A stretch of 64,000 nt of DNA, from positions 3,388,501-3,452,500 of the forward strand of contig NZ_CP020772.1 in the NCBI RefSeq assembly GCF_002097535.1. Direction: 5' to 3'. The position numbers were made by a program, and so were the translations under genes. The first letter of the stretch is position 1. Every line of letters begins with the position of its first letter. Source of the stretch: Halobacillus mangrovi (GTDB lineage Bacteria; Bacillota; Bacilli; Bacillales; Halobacillaceae). Below are positions 60,826 through 64,000 of the stretch, in pieces. The notes under the pieces are model-generated. The model ran no database searches. It had not been told where the DNA came from and saw nothing but the letters and a program-made list of their open reading frames with translations.

Positions 60826-61608
60826 TTACACATTTACCTTACGCTTTGAACGAATGACGCGATTCTCTAAAGAACCAATTCCTTTAATCTTACATTCAAC
60901 CTCATCATGTTCACTCAAAAACTCCGCCCCAACCGGGCTTCCTGTTAAAATGACGTCTCCAGCCTTAAGCGTCATGACTTTACTCAAGTAAGAAATCATT
61001 CGCTTTATCGGGACGATCATCAGGTATGTTGGGCTATCTTGTTTCTTCGTTCCATTATGAAACGCTTGAATCCTTGCTTGAGCAGGATCGAAGTTAGTTT
61101 CTATCACCGGCCCCAGTGGCGTGAATGTATCGAACGACTTCCCGAGCGTCCAGTGCCCATCCTTATGGAAGAATTGAGGAGCTGTCACATCATTTCCAAT
61201 CGTATAGCCAAAGACGTAATCCAGCACGTCTTTTTCTTCAATATCCTTCGCTTCTTTTCCGATGACTACGGCCAGCTCTGATTCAAATTTCACTTCTTCA
61301 ATCGTTTCCGGAATGACGATATCCCTTTCCGGACCGATGACGGATGAAAGGGATTTAAAGAAAAACACTGGCATCTCTGGACCTTCTTCTGGCAAGTCCT
61401 TTTTATCGGCTACATAATTGGCGCCGATTCCGATGATTTGATTTGGCACGATCGGCGCTAGCCATTCCACTTCTTCACTCGAGAACGTCTGCCCTAGGTA
61501 AAACCAATCAGAATAGATGTCCCCACTAATTTCTGCAACACCGTCAGATGTGAGTACTCCCTGCTTTATTTCATTATCACTGTTCAATGTAAACCTGCCA
61601 AACTTCAT
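60826..61608 (-). CDS. Fumarylacetoacetate hydrolase (FAH) family protein
   Basis: 260 residues. Metal-binding glutamates appear in KFESELAVVIGKEAKDI near 107, and GYTIGNDVTAPQFFHKDGHWTLGKSFDTFTPLGP near 135-168 plus LKAGDVILTGSPVGAEFL near 220 complete the family. Members hydrolyse acylpyruvates or decarboxylate oxaloacetate. Its link to nucleoside use is not obvious and may be indirect. GGAGG precedes the ATG. Confidence 0.88.
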   Translation of the reverse strand: MKFGRFTLNSDNEIKQGVLTSDGVAEISGDIYSDWFYLGQTFSSEEVEWLAPIVPNQIIGIGANYVADKKDLPEEGPEMPVFFFKSLSSVIGPERDIVIPETIEEVKFESELAVVIGKEAKDIEEKDVLDYVFGYTIGNDVTAPQFFHKDGHWTLGKSFDTFTPLGPVIETNFDPAQARIQAFHNGTKKQDSPTYLMIVPIKRMISYLSKVMTLKAGDVILTGSPVGAEFLSEHDEVECKIKGIGSLENRVIRSKRKVNV

Positions 61609-61638
61609 CGACAGTCCTCCCTAGTTCTTTTTTTTTTA

Positions 61639-61681
61639 TTGGAAAAAGGTCAAAGCGTCAGATGATTTGACCCTTTTCCAA
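61639..61681. repeat. Inverted repeat before the FAH gene
   Basis: TTGGAAAAAGGTCAAA (61639-61654) and TTTGACCCTTTTCCAA (61666-61681) pair at 15 of 16 positions around 11 bases. On the minus-strand transcript it is followed by an A-run, not a U-run, so it is not a typical terminator for the S-component gene. Confidence 0.6.
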
Positions 61682-61796
61682 GTGTTAACCAGTTGTTATT
61701 TATTGATTTCTAGTCTTTTCTTCTATAAAATCTTAGGTAAGCTGAAAGAGCATCATACAACCCTCGTCCAAAAGTGTGTTGTGTTGATGTTCTTTT

Positions 61797-62414
61797 TTAT
61801 GCGGACATTTTTCTTTCCTTATGCTTACTCTTCACTGCTCCGATCTTTTCCCTGATATCTTTAGCGTTCGGAAGAAAGCGTACTGGGAAGATCTTAAGTA
61901 TCATCCAAACAATCCAGAATGTAAGGATTTTATCTGCCATAGTGCCAGGGATATTGGCGATAAACGCAGCGTTAAATATTTGCTGACCTGAGGCAATCAG
62001 TCCAGCCGTCAACACATCGACGGTATGACCGGAAAAACCACCAAAAACATAGACAGATATCACTGTAGCTACTGCTGAAGCTAGTAATCCAGTAACCGCA
62101 CCTGAAGTAATAACCTTCCACCCCTTCTTAAACCAGCCTTTTTTATAGAAAAAGTGGGCTAAGAAAGCGACAAATATTCCAACTGCAGCAAATGGTAAGT
62201 AGGTCCAACGAACAATAAGTGCCAGAATCACATTCGTCATCAATGCTGTGGCTCCGCCCCAAAGCGGTCCAAGCACAATGGCATTCAACACGGTTCCTAT
62301 GTTATTCAAAAACAACGGAAGCTTTAGCATCTCAACAATCGAATTCGCTACCCAGTTCAACGCAATACCGGCAGGAATCATGGCTACAATGAAACTCGAA
62401 TTCTTTTTCATCAT
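61797..62414 (-). CDS. ECF transporter substrate-specificity (S) component
   Basis: 205 residues, five to six helices. IPAGIALNWVANSIVEMLKLPLFLNNIGTVLNAIVLGPLWGGATALMTN near 14-62 is an S-component N-terminal region, and the Lys-rich tail (KSKHKERKMSA) faces the cytoplasm. Ligand is unknown; the company of two nucleoside phosphorylases and ECF energy genes suggests a nucleoside or 5'-deoxynucleoside. The start is uncertain by one codon (62414 or 62411). Operators O3 and O4 lie upstream. Confidence 0.85.
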   Translation of the reverse strand: MMKKNSSFIVAMIPAGIALNWVANSIVEMLKLPLFLNNIGTVLNAIVLGPLWGGATALMTNVILALIVRWTYLPFAAVGIFVAFLAHFFYKKGWFKKGWKVITSGAVTGLLASAVATVISVYVFGGFSGHTVDVLTAGLIASGQQIFNAAFIANIPGTMADKILTFWIVWMILKIFPVRFLPNAKDIREKIGAVKSKHKERKMSA

Positions 62415-62490
62415 ACCTTTTCATATACCTCCTCGTTTTTTTGTGGTTATACATTCACCCTCCCTAGTCGACACCCCCCTCACAGTTATT

Positions 62491-62507
62491 ATGTAAAAAC
62501 GTTTCCA
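62491..62507. promoter_or_regulatory. Operator O3, LacI/cre-like
   Basis: ATGTAAAAACGTTTCCA, exact reverse complement of O2 at 60784-60800, upstream of the S-component gene. Confidence 0.6.
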
Positions 62508-62538
62508 CAAGAAGGAAGAGATTGGGAATGCAGTTTAT

Positions 62539-62554
62539 ATGGAAACGCTTTCTT
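62539..62554. promoter_or_regulatory. Operator O4, LacI/cre-like
   Basis: ATGGAAACGCTTTCTT matches 15 of 16 positions of the cre consensus WTGNNARCGNWWWCAW, so CcpA may bind here instead of, or beside, the LacI protein. It lies between the S-component gene and the divergent P450 gene. Confidence 0.5.
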
Positions 62555-62736
62555 AAAAAGAATTATACATAGAGAGTTTTCAAATTTCAACAATTTTTTG
62601 AAAATACTAATTATTTACATTCACCTCACTCTCTTCTCTACTTTCATTTTAGCCACTTTTCTCATCCAGACTGGTTTATTCAATGGTTTTCAGAGGAAAC
62701 TAATAGAACATGTAAACCATGAGGAGGGGCATACAT

Positions 62737-63984
62737 ATGGCCATGAAAGTACCGAAAGACAGAACCTTAGACAATACACTTATTCTTTTTAAAGATGGAT
62801 ATGAATTTATACCCAAACGCGTTCAAAATCATCATTTAGATGTATATGAAACCAGATTGTTAGGTCAAAAAGTAGCACTTTTAAGCGGAGAAAAAGGGGC
62901 AGAGCTTTTTTATGATACCAAACGTATGAATAGGAATGGAGCTTTGCCTAAACGCGTTTTAAAAACGTTATTTGGAGAAAACGCAATACAAACAATGGAT
63001 GGTGAAGCTCATGCCCACCGCAAGCTTTTGTTTATGTCTTTAATGACACCTGAAGCATTAGAAAACCTCCGTGAACTCACAACTACCTATTGGGAACAGT
63101 TTGCCGGCAAATGGCAAGGGATGAAAAAAGTTGTCCTTTATGATGAGACTCGTGAACTATTATGCCGGACAGCGTGCGATTGGGCAGGAGTACCTCTATT
63201 AGAAAAAGAGGTCCCAAAACGAACCGAGGATTTAAGTAAGATGATCGATGGATTCAGCGCAGTGGGTCCTAAGCATATCGAGAGCCGAAGAGCGCGTAAA
63301 CGTTCAGAAAAATGGATAGAAAACCTTATTATTAAAGTAAGAGAAGGTAAACTTGATCTTCAGGAAGGTACAGCACTTTATGAGATGGCAAACCATAGAG
63401 ATCTTAAAGGAAAACAACTGGATGCCCGTATGGCTGCCATTGAGCTCCTTAATGTAATCCGCCCGCTTGTTGCCATATCCAAATTTCTAACATTTGGAGC
63501 CGTTGCCCTTGAGGATTTTCCTCATACAAAACCTCAAGTGGCTGGAGACGACGATTATCTCTTCCACTTCACTCAGGAAGTTAGGCGTTATTACCCATTT
63601 GTCCCTTACTTGGGTGCGTGCGTTAATCATGATTTTACCTGGCAGCAATACTCATTTAAAAAAGACCAACTTGTCCTTATCGACGTTTACGGAACGAACC
63701 ACGACCCGCGTATATGGGAGGATCCAGACACTTTCAAACCAGAACGATTTCAAGATTGGGAAGGCGGACTATTTGACTTGATCCCTCAAGGAGGAGGCGA
63801 CTATTATAAGGGACACCGCTGTCCTGGTGAATGGCCGACACTCGAAGTTCTTCAGGCAAGCTTTCAATTTATGGCACGCCACCTTCAGTACAAGGTTCCT
63901 AAACAAGATTACAGCTACAGCCTTCGTAAGATGCCCTCGCTTCCAAAGAGCGGGTTCATCATGAAAGAAGTCACTATGAGATAA
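62737..63984 (+). CDS. CYP152-family fatty-acid peroxygenase (P450)
   Basis: 415 residues. Heme-thiolate Cys362 in GHRCPGE and the CYP152 carboxylate-binding pair Arg242-Pro243 in NVIRPLVAISKF are at the family positions. Residue 85 is Gln (NAIQTMDGEAHAHRK), as in the B. subtilis hydroxylase P450-BS-beta (CYP152A1), while the decarboxylase OleT has His. It should use H2O2 to hydroxylate fatty acids near the carboxyl end. The ATG at 62737 has GAGGAGGGG upstream. The gene appears complete; nothing further can be read before the right edge. Confidence 0.92.
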   Translation: MAMKVPKDRTLDNTLILFKDGYEFIPKRVQNHHLDVYETRLLGQKVALLSGEKGAELFYDTKRMNRNGALPKRVLKTLFGENAIQTMDGEAHAHRKLLFMSLMTPEALENLRELTTTYWEQFAGKWQGMKKVVLYDETRELLCRTACDWAGVPLLEKEVPKRTEDLSKMIDGFSAVGPKHIESRRARKRSEKWIENLIIKVREGKLDLQEGTALYEMANHRDLKGKQLDARMAAIELLNVIRPLVAISKFLTFGAVALEDFPHTKPQVAGDDDYLFHFTQEVRRYYPFVPYLGACVNHDFTWQQYSFKKDQLVLIDVYGTNHDPRIWEDPDTFKPERFQDWEGGLFDLIPQGGGDYYKGHRCPGEWPTLEVLQASFQFMARHLQYKVPKQDYSYSLRKMPSLPKSGFIMKEVTMR

Positions 63985-64000
63985 CGAAAAGCCAGCCCCT

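Noticed and set aside
62598..62792. Hydrophobic 64-residue ORF upstream of the P450 gene
   Set aside because: It lacks a ribosome binding site and overlaps the P450 start in another frame.

Overview
The window reads as chromosome of a low-to-mid GC, spore-forming Firmicute, most likely a moderately halophilic Bacillaceae of the Halobacillus type. This is inferred from strong AGGAGG ribosome binding sites, T-box, S-box and TPP leaders, a FapR site, a Spo0E-like phosphatase, B. subtilis-like gene groups (yhcY-yhcZ-azoreductase, ykuK, ridA), two NhaC-type Na+/H+ antiporters and acidic proteins. I saw no rRNA, tRNA, CRISPR array, insertion sequence or prophage.

Layout. 1-1.3 kb: start of a proC-like gene, two inverted copies of a GC-rich palindromic element, a thioredoxin-like gene. 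1.4-10.2 kb: T-box-controlled argS, an MFS exporter, small membrane proteins, a CPBP protease, a TspO-like protein, ykuK, a peroxiredoxin-like gene and an orphan eutH. 10.2-20 kb: DUF1835 protein, msrA behind a SAM-I riboswitch, the azoreductase-yhcY-yhcZ operon, dinB, nhaC, a PadR-HAAS pair, an SMP-30 hydrolase. 20-31 kb: ppc (with an in-frame upstream mini-ORF), glutamate-type dehydrogenase, fabI with a FapR site and a 21-bp phased repeat, a Dph6-like ATPase, a C45 acyltransferase, an NDH-2-like oxidoreductase. 31-36 kb: ATP-grasp gene and a TPP-riboswitch operon (thiY, thiamine-binding protein, thiX, thiZ, tatD-like). 36-49.7 kb: redox proteins, DDAH-like hydrolase, cstA, a DUF3221 lipoprotein with an unusual leader, a Spo0E-like gene, ridA, DUF1206, a second NhaC-type antiporter, a cupin and a Gfo/Idh/MocA oxidoreductase.

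49.7-62.4 kb is the most interesting part. One tightly packed minus-strand operon (lacI, ecfT, two ecfA, a nucleoside phosphorylase, an MTA/purine phosphorylase, an amidohydrolase-deaminase, a class II aldolase, an MtnA-like isomerase, xapX, malate synthase G) lies downstream of an ECF S-component gene and an FAH-family gene, with four LacI/cre-like operators around them. My reading is a complete route that imports a nucleoside or 5'-deoxynucleoside, deaminates and phosphorolyses it, isomerises the sugar 1-phosphate and cleaves it to DHAP plus a C2 aldehyde. Malate synthase would be the sink if that C2 unit becomes glyoxylate. A CYP152 fatty-acid peroxygenase closes the window.

All product names come from reading the translated sequences by eye. 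No database search was run.
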